From: an uncultured Flavobacteriaceae bacterium
Lineage (GTDB): Bacteria > Bacteroidota > Bacteroidia > Flavobacteriales > Flavobacteriaceae
Length of the DNA stretch: 33,882 nt
Assembly (NCBI GenBank): GCA_937937185.1
Contig: CALDCO010000171.1
Location: 1-33,882 of the forward strand
Reading direction: 5' to 3'
The position numbers were made by a program, and so were the translations under genes. Below are positions 23,537 through 33,420 of this stretch, in pieces. Below the pieces are notes generated by a model. It was given only the letters and a program-made list of their open reading frames with translations. It did no database searches and was not told where the DNA came from. Numbering within the stretch: position 1 is the first letter of the stretch; each line of letters opens with the position of its first letter.

Positions 23537-24118
23537 ATGTATCGTATATTTGTTAATGATAAACCTATTATTCTTACTTCTAAAGTAGAAAAAGAAACTA
23601 ATTTTAAAAACTTTTTGCTTAAAGATGCTAGCATAGATTCTATTTTGGAAACATTATCCAAAAAGAAAATAAAAGCCATTCATTTAATTCATCACAATGA
23701 AGATAAACTATTAAAAAAGTTTTTAAAAAAATTGCCTAATGTTATTGCTGGAGGAGGAAAAGTCTATAATACTAATGGCGACATACTTTTTATTTATAGA
23801 AATGACAAATGGGATTTGCCTAAAGGAAAAGTAGAAGGCAAAGAATCTATAGAAGCCACAGCTATAAGAGAGGTTCAAGAGGAAACAGGGGTTAAAGATT
23901 TAAAGATAACAAAACCACTACCAACGACTTACCATATTTTTAAGCGCAATGGGAAATTTAAAATAAAAATCACTTATTGGTTTGAAATGAAAACTACTTT
24001 TTCAGGAAAATTATATCCGCAAGAAGCTGAGGGGATTACTAAAGTTGTTTGGTTAGATCTTAAAGCGGCGAATGAAGCGCTTAAAAATTCGTATGCCAAT
24101 ATAAAGTTACTAATTTAG
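23537..24118 (+). CDS. Nudix hydrolase
   Basis: A 193-residue protein. The Nudix box is perfect, GKVEGKESIEATAIREVQEETGV, matching G-x5-E-x7-REUxEExGU (about residues 96-118), so it hydrolyses a nucleoside diphosphate linked to another group using Mg2+. The first 65 residues form an extra N-terminal domain (YRIFVNDKPIILTSK) that occurs in flavobacterial members. The substrate cannot be told from sequence. Divergent from pyrE. Confidence 0.93.
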   Translation: MYRIFVNDKPIILTSKVEKETNFKNFLLKDASIDSILETLSKKKIKAIHLIHHNEDKLLKKFLKKLPNVIAGGGKVYNTNGDILFIYRNDKWDLPKGKVEGKESIEATAIREVQEETGVKDLKITKPLPTTYHIFKRNGKFKIKITYWFEMKTTFSGKLYPQEAEGITKVVWLDLKAANEALKNSYANIKLLI

Positions 24119-24535
24119 TTTACTTATTAGTTTGTCTATGTTACTCTGCTAGTCTGTTTTTATAACAATACCAGTTTCCATTTAATTTTAAATGTTATTA
24201 CATTTTTTTGAATTCTTGAAAATTAATCCCGAAAAATTTGCGATTAAACAACAAAATAAAAGATATTCAACATTGCATTTAATCGTTTAAATATGTTTTT
24301 TATAGATTTTATGAAAATTAATAGCTATATTTCCTCTTGTGTTAATGTTGTAATTAAGGTTAGGTCTTTAATTACAATTCCTGAATTTGTTTGTTTTAAT
24401 TATACCATTTAAACTTTGAAATCGGTATAAAATAAAATGATGATTTTTTTCCTTTATATGAAGAAAAAAATGTTTTATTATGTTGATTTCACAGTCTGTA
24501 TGGTATGGAATGTTTAATAATAAAAACGAATACAG
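24119..24535. other. 417-base intergenic region with operator-like palindromes
   Basis: Upstream of the large exported repeat protein. TTGTAATTAA (24348-24357) and TTAATTACAA (24368-24377) are a perfect 10-bp inverted repeat around a 10-base loop, about 160 bases before the start. CGATTAAA (24241-24248) and TTTAATCG (24278-24285) form a second pair. These could be regulator-binding sites. No gene or TAnnTTTG box recognised. Confidence 0.5.
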
Positions 24536-27415
24536 ATGAAACCAAAATTAACCTACAAGAAAATTAATTTCCAGAAAGCATTTTTATTTTTATTAACCCT
24601 ATTTTTTTCATTTTTTGGATACGCCAATAAAGGTTGTGGAAAAATTAAAACCTTAGAATTTATTAATGGCACTAAGCCAATTAGCATTGAAAATGGTCAT
24701 ATTTATGAGCTGTCAGACTTTACAGATAATTTTAGTATAAGAGCAAAAGTAAAAGGGAATTCTCGAAGTCTTATATTTTTAATTGAAAATTTAGAGACTG
24801 GAGAAGTCTGGGATTATAAAGACAATAAACGCCCGTACCAATTCCCTGAAGAAGGGAAAGAATGGCCTCTAATCCCAGGGACTTTTAAAGTAAAGGGCCG
24901 TTTGTTTTCCAAAAAGGATGTATTATGTGATGAATTTAACTTAACATTTAGCATCAAAGATACTGCTGAAGCATGCGGAAAAATAAAAAAACTAGTATTT
25001 GCCGGCGATGGGGATTCTATAGCGATTGAAGATGGCGGTAATTATGAACTGTCTAATCTTCCTAAAAATGTGCGAGTAAAGGCAAAAGTGAAAGGTGACT
25101 CAGGAAGTGTTGTGTTTTTAGTTGAAAACACAAACACTGGTGAGATTAAGAGTTACACAGATAAAGAGCGTCCTTATAAGTTTCCTACTAGTGCCAGAGC
25201 GTCTTTAGGAACTGGTACTTTTAAAGTAGATGTAAATCTATTTTCTAAAAATGATGCTTTATGTGACCAATATTGGGTGATGTTTACCATAGTAGATACT
25301 CCCAAATGTGGTAAAATAGAAGGCTTAACGTTTACCAATGGAACAGACTCTATAGCAATTGTAAATGGAGAAACCTATGAATGGAATGATTTACCAACTG
25401 GGTTTTATCTTGAAATGGCTGTAAATGGTGCCTCGCAGAGTGCTAGGTATTATGTTAAGAATGCAGATACAGATGAGGTGCTAACAAATACAGAAAACAG
25501 TTTGCCTTATAATTTTCCTAGTACTGGTAACCCCTGGAATTTAGGTATAGGCAGCTTTAAGGTTGATACTGCTTTGTATGCCAATGATGATGCCCATTAT
25601 CCAAGATGCGATAAATATTGGGTAATGTTTAGCATTATTAATACACCAGTTGCATGTGGGAATATAGAAGGTGTCGCTATCACAAATGGTACAGAATCTA
25701 TAGCGATAACGGAAGGGATGACGTATAATATAGGTGATTTGCCGGCAGACTTTTATTTGGAAACACTTGTAAATGGAGCTTCCGAAAGTGTTTTATACAC
25801 TATCGAAAATCTAGATATTGAAACAGTCGTTATTTTTGGAGTTAACGACATACCTTATCGTTATCCAGGTGGCGATACGGCTTGGGATTTAGGTTTAGGA
25901 AATTTTAGAGTTAGTACCGAATTGTTTTCAGAGAATGATTGCCCAGCCCCAGCATGTGATCGATATTCAGTCACATTTACTATAGCAGATAACCCAATAG
26001 AATGTGGCGCAATAACAAATTTGTTATTTACTAATGGAAGGACTTTCTTCCCAATTGAAAATAATGAAACCTATTTACAAGGCGAGTTACCTCTTAACTT
26101 TTATATAAACGCTGAAGTAAATGGCGTTTTTGAAAGTATAGAATATGCCGTAACGAATAATAATACTGGGAGATCTCAAACTGTTATACAAAATGATGAT
26201 CCTTATACTTTTCCAGGAGGGACTGCACCATGGAATTTAGGATTAGGAACATTTAGTATTACTGCAAAATTGTTTTTAGAAGATAATGCCGAAGGAAACA
26301 ATTGTAACGCGCTCACAATTACATTTACTATTGAAGAAGAAGAGCAATGTACAGCAAATGCAGGAACATTAACGGCTAATCAAAGCGAAATTTGTATTGT
26401 AGATGAAGGAAGGAAATTATTGAGAGTATTGTTTGATCCTATTGAAATATCTGCTGAACCTAACAACGATATGCAGGTGCCAGCTGGATTTTTAGTCATT
26501 TATTTGTTAACTGAAGGAGAAAGTTTAGAGGTTATGGATACAAGCACTTCTCCTGTTTTTGAAGTAACAGAAAAAGGGAACTATAGAATACATACCTTAG
26601 TTTATGACCCAAATACATTAGATGTAGAAACAATAGAAATGGGAGATATTACTGGTGCTGAAATTAATGCTTTATTAGTTCAAGGCGGTGGGGATATTTG
26701 CGGTGCTTTTGATAATGTAGGGGCTTCTATAGTAATAATTAATCCCAATGCAGGAACCCTATTGGCCGACGCTTCTCCAGTTGAATTAGAGCGTAATGGT
26801 CAGGCTACAATTTCTGCAACTCCGCAAGGCGATATTAATATTCCAGACGGTTTTCAAAGTCTTTACATATTAGCATTAGGTACAGATCTAACTATCGTAC
26901 TTACAGCATTAAGTCCAGAGTTTCTTGTTGAGGAAGCAGGCAATTATTCCATTCATACTTTAGTATACGATGTAAATACTTTAAATGTAGAAGAGATCGA
27001 ACTTGGAATAACTACATTAAGCGACCTCTCTACTTTAATCGCCGAATCTGAAGGAGAACTGTGTGCGTCTTTAGATTTCGATGGCACAGCAATTAGTGTG
27101 ATCGCTGGCGAAGATGCACTTCTGTTTTTATCTAAACAATTATTATCGGTAAACGAATCGGTAACTAATAGTATTAAACTGTATGCTAACCCTTTAGAGG
27201 CCACAATAAATATTAGCACCCAATTTAATGATCATGAAACTCTTAATTATGCTATTTTAGATTTGAGTGGCAGGCATGTCTCTAATGGTACGGTGACACC
27301 CATTGGTAATGATAGGGCTAGTATTAATATAGAATCTCTAGATAATGGATTGTATTTAATCGCTTTTACGTCCAGCTATAGAGCAGTGACAAAGAAAGTT
27401 CAAGTGCACAAATAA
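24536..27415 (+). CDS. Large exported repeat protein with type IX secretion sorting domain
   Basis: A 959-residue exported protein. The signal peptide (about 14-30, FLFLLTLFFSFFGYA) is followed by five tandem repeats of about 111-116 residues at 34-146, 147-257, 258-373, 374-489 and 490-604. Each starts CG-I, contains NG..SI.I..G.tY.l..LP, VNG.s.S..y..N, PY.FP, W.LG.GtFkV and a second Cys (CD.y.v.F.I), suggesting one disulfide per repeat. Two further repeats of about 130 residues follow (about 605-865), sharing NAGTL, IHTLVYD.NTL and a Cys near the end. The last 80 residues (IKLYANPLEATINIS to GLYLIAFTSSYRAVTKKVQVHK) are a type A sorting domain for the type IX system. It is probably surface-attached; ligand or function unknown. 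Confidence 0.85.
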   Translation: MKPKLTYKKINFQKAFLFLLTLFFSFFGYANKGCGKIKTLEFINGTKPISIENGHIYELSDFTDNFSIRAKVKGNSRSLIFLIENLETGEVWDYKDNKRPYQFPEEGKEWPLIPGTFKVKGRLFSKKDVLCDEFNLTFSIKDTAEACGKIKKLVFAGDGDSIAIEDGGNYELSNLPKNVRVKAKVKGDSGSVVFLVENTNTGEIKSYTDKERPYKFPTSARASLGTGTFKVDVNLFSKNDALCDQYWVMFTIVDTPKCGKIEGLTFTNGTDSIAIVNGETYEWNDLPTGFYLEMAVNGASQSARYYVKNADTDEVLTNTENSLPYNFPSTGNPWNLGIGSFKVDTALYANDDAHYPRCDKYWVMFSIINTPVACGNIEGVAITNGTESIAITEGMTYNIGDLPADFYLETLVNGASESVLYTIENLDIETVVIFGVNDIPYRYPGGDTAWDLGLGNFRVSTELFSENDCPAPACDRYSVTFTIADNPIECGAITNLLFTNGRTFFPIENNETYLQGELPLNFYINAEVNGVFESIEYAVTNNNTGRSQTVIQNDDPYTFPGGTAPWNLGLGTFSITAKLFLEDNAEGNNCNALTITFTIEEEEQCTANAGTLTANQSEICIVDEGRKLLRVLFDPIEISAEPNNDMQVPAGFLVIYLLTEGESLEVMDTSTSPVFEVTEKGNYRIHTLVYDPNTLDVETIEMGDITGAEINALLVQGGGDICGAFDNVGASIVIINPNAGTLLADASPVELERNGQATISATPQGDINIPDGFQSLYILALGTDLTIVLTALSPEFLVEEAGNYSIHTLVYDVNTLNVEEIELGITTLSDLSTLIAESEGELCASLDFDGTAISVIAGEDALLFLSKQLLSVNESVTNSIKLYANPLEATINISTQFNDHETLNYAILDLSGRHVSNGTVTPIGNDRASINIESLDNGLYLIAFTSSYRAVTKKVQVHK

Positions 27416-27427
27416 TAATAGAAATTA

Positions 27428-27469
27428 AAAAAGATAAAGAGTTACTCTTTTGTAATTCTTTATCTTTTT
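27428..27469. terminator. Bidirectional terminator between convergent genes
   Basis: Arms 27428-27445 and 27452-27469 pair over 18 positions with one G-T wobble and a 6-base loop. A runs on the left and T runs on the right let it end transcripts in both directions. The right arm overlaps the last codons and stop of the peptidase gene. Confidence 0.85.
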
Positions 27470-29217
27470 ATTCTATAAACTGGATATTGTAAATGCGCTT
27501 TTTCATAATGATCGCTGTTTTTGTGCAACCAATCTAATTGCGCATACCAGTTTTTAGAAAATGGTTTATCAGTAGCTTTTTTGTCTTCAAAAGCCGCTTT
27601 TAAAACGGCATCAGAATTTAATAAGTTTAAAGCGTTATCTTCCCATACATAAGGCGAAAAACCTTCTTTTTGCTGAAGAATTGTATCAAAAAAATTCCAA
27701 TTAAAAAAGGAATCTGGTGCTTCAGGTTCAAGAGTTTCTATAATGTACCTAAAACCAAATTGGTTGGTATTTACTATGACATCTCCTTTTCTAAAATGAA
27801 TGTCTTTAACCGAGGAAGAGACCGTTGTATTATAGTGCAGATAATGCCCTTCGTAAGGTGTTTTTCGGCTGTCGTAGTTCTTAATTTTATAGGCTTCAAC
27901 TGTCATTATAGAATCATTAAGTAAAGGCTCTAGTTTAATATTATTTAGTTTTAATAAATCAATAATTGGATGTAATCCTTGAGGGATAATATACGATTTA
28001 GGAATAATAACTTCCTTTTTAGGTTTAAAATAATTAAAGTAATTCACTTTTTTGGTAAAGGGTTTTGTGTGATCATACTTTAAGCGTTTAGCTCCGGTAA
28101 TTTCGCTGGTTAGGCGATGGCCTTCAAAACCTTTAAAATTTATTATCCTTGTTTTAGAGCTGTCTATTTCCCAGTCTATAGAGAGGGTTTTTTTTAAAGC
28201 AAAATCTGTGAGCGTTTTATTTTTAAGGGCTCTAATTTCTTCCCCATCTTGTTCTGTAATGCTTATCATTTTTTTCATTAACTCATAGGTGCCTTTTACA
28301 CGCTGTTTGTAGGGCTTAAGCATATGTGTTTCTACCATCATCCCTAGGGTATTAAATAGCGTAGTATAACCAGTAGAATATCTAGGCGAATCCATAAACT
28401 GAGAAAAGCCTTTTTCTGGGGTGGTATTAAAAACGTTAACATATGGCGTAATATCCCAATTGGCTTCAGACAATTGTTGTTCTAATTTAGGAACCATTTT
28501 AGTGTGTAAATAATTTCCTAGTTTCCCTCCTAACTTATTGTGTTGCGTAAATAAATGTGTTAATGTATATTGATAATCTGCACCGTTACTAACGTGATTG
28601 TCTATAAATACATCAGGTTTTATTTTGTGAAAAATTAGAGCAAAGGTTTTTGCATTTTTGGTATCGTTTTTAACAAAATCTCTATTTAAATCGAAATTTC
28701 TCGCATTCCCTCTAAAACCATAAGCTTTAGGACCATTTTGATTGGTTCTTGAAGTGGAATTTCTATTTAAACTTCCTCCAATATTATAGATTGGTATCGT
28801 TACAAGAACGGTGTTTTTGGGAGCCTCTATTTTCCCTTGCGCGAGGTCTCGAAATAATAACATTGTTGCATCAATACCGTCACTTTCTCCAGGATGAATA
28901 CCATTATTAATAAGAATAACACGCTTTTTTTTTCTGATGGCTTCAAAATTGAAATTTGCATTGCTATTAAAAGTTACTATATGTAAAGGTTTTCCAGAAT
29001 CTGTCTCTCCTACGGCTTCAATATTTATTTCAGGATATGCCGAGGCTAAATTTTTGTAATAATTAATGGCTTCTTCATAAGTCGCGGTTTCGGTGCCATT
29101 AGAACTTTCAAAAACAGTAGTGAAATTATAATTAATGTCCTCATTAACTTTCTTTTTTTCTGTATTGCAGCTTGTAGCAAGTAATAGCAATAATAGCAGT
29201 AAATAATTCTTACTCAT
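27460..29217 (-). CDS. Exported M14-family zinc carboxypeptidase (lipoprotein)
   Basis: I choose the ATG at 29217 because it gives a clean lipoprotein signal, MSKNYLLLLLLLLATSC with Cys17; an upstream ATG at 29265 would add 16 basic residues before it. The 585-residue protein has the M14 zinc site: His108 and Glu111 in NNGIHPGESDG, His208 in IDNHVSNGADY, and a probable general base Glu296 in MMVETHMLKPY. NARNFDLNRDF (171-181) is the substrate-binding stretch of the family. The C-terminal 250 residues are a less conserved beta-rich extension. It probably trims peptides outside the inner membrane. It converges on the repeat-protein gene. Confidence 0.9.
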   Translation of the reverse strand: MSKNYLLLLLLLLATSCNTEKKKVNEDINYNFTTVFESSNGTETATYEEAINYYKNLASAYPEINIEAVGETDSGKPLHIVTFNSNANFNFEAIRKKKRVILINNGIHPGESDGIDATMLLFRDLAQGKIEAPKNTVLVTIPIYNIGGSLNRNSTSRTNQNGPKAYGFRGNARNFDLNRDFVKNDTKNAKTFALIFHKIKPDVFIDNHVSNGADYQYTLTHLFTQHNKLGGKLGNYLHTKMVPKLEQQLSEANWDITPYVNVFNTTPEKGFSQFMDSPRYSTGYTTLFNTLGMMVETHMLKPYKQRVKGTYELMKKMISITEQDGEEIRALKNKTLTDFALKKTLSIDWEIDSSKTRIINFKGFEGHRLTSEITGAKRLKYDHTKPFTKKVNYFNYFKPKKEVIIPKSYIIPQGLHPIIDLLKLNNIKLEPLLNDSIMTVEAYKIKNYDSRKTPYEGHYLHYNTTVSSSVKDIHFRKGDVIVNTNQFGFRYIIETLEPEAPDSFFNWNFFDTILQQKEGFSPYVWEDNALNLLNSDAVLKAAFEDKKATDKPFSKNWYAQLDWLHKNSDHYEKAHLQYPVYRIKR

Positions 29218-29407
29218 TTTTAATTGTTTTAAATAAAATGGTTTTAGTTTTTTACATTTCAGCAAAAAAACAGGGTTTATAGGTCATAATCGTTCTATGA
29301 AAAAATAAAAGACTAAAATAAGACATTAAAAGACCATTTTTAGTCGAAATAAAAAAGTTTAAACAAGTTCTCTAATAAATCTGCCTAGCTATTTCTTAAA
29401 TTAACCC

Positions 29408-29415
29408 TATTTTTG
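29408..29415 (+). promoter_or_regulatory. TAnnTTTG element before the SulP gene
   Basis: TATTTTTG is a perfect minus-7 box 19 bases before the ATG at 29435. No good TTG lies at the expected minus-33 distance. Transcription would start about 10-14 bases before the start codon. Confidence 0.4.
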
Positions 29416-29434
29416 CAGCCTCAAAACACATGAC

Positions 29435-31057
29435 ATGACAGAGTTTATTAGAAAGCGAACTGCAAATGCTAAAAATGATATTTTAAGTGGTATTACGGTA
29501 GCACTCGCTTTGGTTCCAGAAGCAGTAGCTTTTGCTTTTGTTGCTGGAGTCGACCCTCTAGTTGGGCTTTATGCCGCATTTATGATTGGTTTAATTACGT
29601 CCATTTTTGGAGGTCGCCCAGGAATGATAAGTGGCGCGACAGGTGCTTTAGCAGTGGTTATGGTTGCCCTAGTTGCTAAAGGCAATGCCATGGGAGCGCC
29701 TAGTGAAAATCTAGGGTTATATTATTTATTTGCTACTGTTATTTTAATGGGAATTATTCAAATGTTGGCAGGAGTTTTTAAATTAGGAAAATTTGTAAGA
29801 CTCATACCACACCCTGTAATGATGGGGTTTGTTAATGGTTTGGCCATTGTTATATTTCTTTCTCAGTTGGGCATGTTTAAAGAAGTTATTAATGGAGAAA
29901 AAGTATGGCTACATGGTGAGGCATTGTATATAATGATAGGCTTAGTTGCTTTAACAATGACGATCATGTTTGGACTGCCTAAATTAACCAATAAACTCCC
30001 TGAAGCTTTAATTGCGATTTTAGTGGTTTCGGCAATTGCAATTCTTGGAAATATAGATGTTGCCACTGTAGGGAGTTTTATTAGAGATGGTGGCGGTGAT
30101 GGTTTAAAAGGTGGATTGCCTGCTTTTCAATGGGAAATTTTTAGTAAAATCCCTTTCAATTGGAAAACAATCACATTCATTGGCCCCTATGCATTAATTC
30201 TCGCTGCAATTGGTTTAATAGAGTCGTTAATGACCCTAAATTTAGTGGACGAATTAACAGAAACAAGAGGGAATTCTAATAGAGAGTGTTTGGCTCAAGG
30301 TGGCGCAAATATAATTACAGGCTTATTTGGCGGTATGGGTGGCTGTGCCATGATTGGGCAATCTTTAATAAATATTAAAGGCGGAGGAAGAGGTCGATTG
30401 TCTGGTATTGTTGCGGCTTTAGCGTTATTAGCATTTATATTATTTGCTTCCGGTCTAATAGAGCAAGTGCCAATTGCCGCTTTAGTAGGGGTGATGTTTA
30501 TGGTAGTAATAGGAACCTTTGCTTGGAGTAGTTTTAGGATTTTAAATAAAATTCCTTTAAGCGATGTTATTGTACTAATAGCAGTATCAACTTTAACGGT
30601 TATTTTTGATTTGGCCATTGCCGTAATAGCTGGTGTTATTATAAGCGCTTTGGTTTTTTCATGGGAAAATGCAAAACGAATTCGCGCCAGAAAACGCGTA
30701 AAAGACGATGGTACCAAGGTGTATGAAATATGGGGGCCTTTGTTTTTTGGAAGCATTATTGCTTTTAATGATAAGTTTGATATTAAAAATGATCCCAATC
30801 ACATAGAAGTCGACTTTATTGAATCTCGAATATGTGATCATTCTGCTTTAGAGGCTATTTTTAATTTAGTAAATAAATATGAGGTCGAAGGGAAATCTAT
30901 AACACTTAAACATTTAAGTGGAGATTGTAAAGAACTCTTATATAAATCTAGTGCTAAATTTAGGGAGGTTATAGAAGAAGATATCGATGATCCTAGATAC
31001 CATTTGGCTGAAGACCCTGAACGGTTTAACAAACCACTTTCAGAATATAAACTATAA
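29435..31057 (+). CDS. SulP-family anion transporter with STAS domain
   Basis: A 540-residue inner-membrane transporter. About 12-14 membrane segments include the SulP signature ALALVPEAVAFAFVAGVDPLVGLYAAF (about 22-48) and GGRPGMISGATGALAVV, followed by a C-terminal STAS domain from about residue 430 (VYEIWGPLFFGSIIAFNDKF). The first segments resemble BicA-type Na+/bicarbonate SulP members as much as sulfate carriers, so the anion may be bicarbonate, sulfate or another oxyanion. No cysteine-synthesis, sulfate-reduction or carbonic anhydrase gene is nearby to decide. Divergent from the carboxypeptidase gene; the histidine kinase gene follows 115 bases later on the same strand. Confidence 0.93.
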   Translation: MTEFIRKRTANAKNDILSGITVALALVPEAVAFAFVAGVDPLVGLYAAFMIGLITSIFGGRPGMISGATGALAVVMVALVAKGNAMGAPSENLGLYYLFATVILMGIIQMLAGVFKLGKFVRLIPHPVMMGFVNGLAIVIFLSQLGMFKEVINGEKVWLHGEALYIMIGLVALTMTIMFGLPKLTNKLPEALIAILVVSAIAILGNIDVATVGSFIRDGGGDGLKGGLPAFQWEIFSKIPFNWKTITFIGPYALILAAIGLIESLMTLNLVDELTETRGNSNRECLAQGGANIITGLFGGMGGCAMIGQSLINIKGGGRGRLSGIVAALALLAFILFASGLIEQVPIAALVGVMFMVVIGTFAWSSFRILNKIPLSDVIVLIAVSTLTVIFDLAIAVIAGVIISALVFSWENAKRIRARKRVKDDGTKVYEIWGPLFFGSIIAFNDKFDIKNDPNHIEVDFIESRICDHSALEAIFNLVNKYEVEGKSITLKHLSGDCKELLYKSSAKFREVIEEDIDDPRYHLAEDPERFNKPLSEYKL

Positions 31058-31172
31058 AGTAAAAAATAATTTAATCTATTATTGAAAGATAGATAGTGAT
31101 TTTTTTGAGGTTAATTGGTTGATTACAAAAGTTTTTATTACTTTATAAACTCAAACTATTATAGTTAACCTA

Positions 31173-33329
31173 ATGAGAGTAATACTATTTATTCTAATTC
31201 TGTTTTATTTTGGAAATATTCATGCACAGCATGAAAATAAACAAACTACTGATTCCATTTACTTCAATTTATTACAAAAAGCCTTTAAATATTCTCAGAC
31301 AGGTAAGAATAATGAAGCCATGCGATTAGGGAATGAAGCCTTAGAATATGCTAAAAGAGTAGGGACAGATAGTATAGAAGCTAGAGCTTATAATATCATT
31401 GCAATGGCTTTTATGAATTTGAAAGACAATAAAGCTGCTTTCGACCATTTAACTAAATCTAAGAAAATATACCTCAAAATTAATGACAGCTCAAAATTAA
31501 TATCAATATTTAATAATATTGGCGTGTTTTATGGCGACAATAAACAAGTTGATAGTTCTAATGTCTACTATAAAAAAGCTATGAAAATAGCAGAGGCACT
31601 CAATACCAAAAAAAGAATACTTTTATTATCATACAATATAGGTTATAATTACGGGATTTATAAAGCCAATTATAAAAAATCAATGTCGTATTTAAATCAA
31701 TCATTGTCTTTAATAGAGTATTCAACTAACCCAAGAATAAATGGAAAATTATATAGAGCTATTGGTTATGTAAAAAAGGAGCTTAAAGACTACGAATCTG
31801 CTCACGCTAATTTTGATAGAAGTATAGAAATATACAAGGCAAATGGCTATATAAATGATTTAGTAGAAGTCTATAACTATAAAATAGAAGCCTATAAAGC
31901 ACAAAATGATTTAGAATCGACCAACAATTATTTGTTTGAACTTATTAAAATAAAAGATTCTGTAAATCTTATAGAGCGAGAAGATCTTGCTAAAGAAATA
32001 GAAGTAAAATATAAACTCAAGGATAATAATGATAAAATAAAGTTTATAGAAAAAGAAAAAATAGTACAACAAAAACTGTTAGATAAATCCAAACGGTTTA
32101 ATTGGTTACTCACTTTTTTAATGATTTTATTATTATTTACTGCTTATTGGATATTCATAAAAAATAAAGAATTAAAAAAAGCAAGAGATAAAGCAGAACA
32201 ACTTACTAAAGTTAAAAGTAATTTTTATTCAGAGATAAGTCACGAATTAAGAACGCCGCTGTATGCAGTTATAGAATTGTCAGGCTTATTACTCAAAGAA
32301 AATGTAAATGTTAAACATAAAGAATATTTAGAATCCTTAAAATTCTCTGGCAATCATTTATTATCATTAATTAACAATGTGCTTCAATTAAACAAAGTAG
32401 AATCTGGAGAATTAAAAATCGAGAATTCTAACTTCGATTTAAAAGCATTGATATCAAATATTATAGATTCACTAGAATATGCACTCAGGGATAGTGGCAA
32501 TTCTATTGTTCTAAAATACGATGATACCATCCCCTCTAAAATGGTTGGCGATTCGTTGAAGTTATCTCAGGTTTTAATCAATTTAATATCTAATGCCATA
32601 AAATTTACAAATAATGGAACTATAGAGGTGATAATGAGTAGAATTAAAGCCAATGAAAACGAAGGAGAGGTCAATGTTTTTTTTAAGATAAAAGATAATG
32701 GTATTGGGATTTCAAAAGAAAAACAAGAACGGGTTTTTGAAGATTATTACCAAGAACATGCTAAAAATGACAATTCTTATAAAGGAACAGGCTTAGGCTT
32801 GTCTATAGTAAAACGAACCTTAGAGGCAATGAATAGTAAGATAAGAGTAGAAAGTGAAGCGGGGAAAGGTGCAGCTTTTTTCTTTGATGCTGTTTTTGAA
32901 AATGAAAAAGACCTAGAGGTTAAAGACGAAGCTTACCTAAAGCAATTAGAAACTATAAAAGCGTATAAGTTACTTATTGTAGATGATAATAAAATAAATC
33001 AATTAGTAACTAAAAAAATTCTGGATCAGCTAGATGTAAAAAGTGATGTTACAGATTCAGGTGCAAAAGCGTTAGAACTTGTAAGAGAAAACGATTACGA
33101 TTGTATTTTAATGGATTTGCATATGCCTAAAATGGACGGTTATGAAGCTTCAAGACGCATTAGAGCAATTAATAAAAAAGTAGCTATTGTTGCTCTTACA
33201 GCAGCGTCATCTGAAGAAATTGAAAAGAAAATAAACGCAGTAAGCATGTACGGCTACATCTTAAAACCATTTTTAACAAATGATTTTGTAGCGACAATAG
33301 TTAGAGCCGTAAAGAAAAATAATATGTAA
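31173..33329 (+). CDS. Hybrid histidine kinase with periplasmic TPR sensor
   Basis: A 718-residue sensor: signal peptide (1-18, ending NIHAQ), about five or six TPR helix pairs (about 28-265) in the periplasm, a coiled coil (about 268-305), one membrane helix (309-328), then HisKA with His357 in SEISHELRTP, HATPase with Asn474, DNGIGIS (508-514) and GTGLGL (538-543), and a C-terminal receiver with Asp604/Asp605, phospho-acceptor Asp648 (ILMDLHMP) and Lys698 (LKPF). All key residues are present. The receiver lacks a DNA-binding output, so an Hpt protein or separate regulator elsewhere is expected. The signal is unknown; the neighbouring SulP gene may or may not be related. Confidence 0.95.
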   Translation: MRVILFILILFYFGNIHAQHENKQTTDSIYFNLLQKAFKYSQTGKNNEAMRLGNEALEYAKRVGTDSIEARAYNIIAMAFMNLKDNKAAFDHLTKSKKIYLKINDSSKLISIFNNIGVFYGDNKQVDSSNVYYKKAMKIAEALNTKKRILLLSYNIGYNYGIYKANYKKSMSYLNQSLSLIEYSTNPRINGKLYRAIGYVKKELKDYESAHANFDRSIEIYKANGYINDLVEVYNYKIEAYKAQNDLESTNNYLFELIKIKDSVNLIEREDLAKEIEVKYKLKDNNDKIKFIEKEKIVQQKLLDKSKRFNWLLTFLMILLLFTAYWIFIKNKELKKARDKAEQLTKVKSNFYSEISHELRTPLYAVIELSGLLLKENVNVKHKEYLESLKFSGNHLLSLINNVLQLNKVESGELKIENSNFDLKALISNIIDSLEYALRDSGNSIVLKYDDTIPSKMVGDSLKLSQVLINLISNAIKFTNNGTIEVIMSRIKANENEGEVNVFFKIKDNGIGISKEKQERVFEDYYQEHAKNDNSYKGTGLGLSIVKRTLEAMNSKIRVESEAGKGAAFFFDAVFENEKDLEVKDEAYLKQLETIKAYKLLIVDDNKINQLVTKKILDQLDVKSDVTDSGAKALELVRENDYDCILMDLHMPKMDGYEASRRIRAINKKVAIVALTAASSEEIEKKINAVSMYGYILKPFLTNDFVATIVRAVKKNNM

Positions 33330-33420
33330 TGAGAACTCGTTTAAATGTTTTAAGGTGAGGCAAAAATGAACCCGTTTTAAGTTTACTTATCTCCATGAAG
33401 AAAACACACATGCTTTTAAC

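Noticed and set aside
29311-29345. GACTAAAA/TTTTAGTC inverted pair between peptidase and SulP genes
   Set aside because: Eight AT-rich base pairs with a 19-base loop are expected by chance at this composition.
30295-30798. 167-codon open frame antisense to the SulP gene
   Set aside because: A mirror of the membrane-segment codons; low-complexity Ile/Ala/Thr protein with no start signal.
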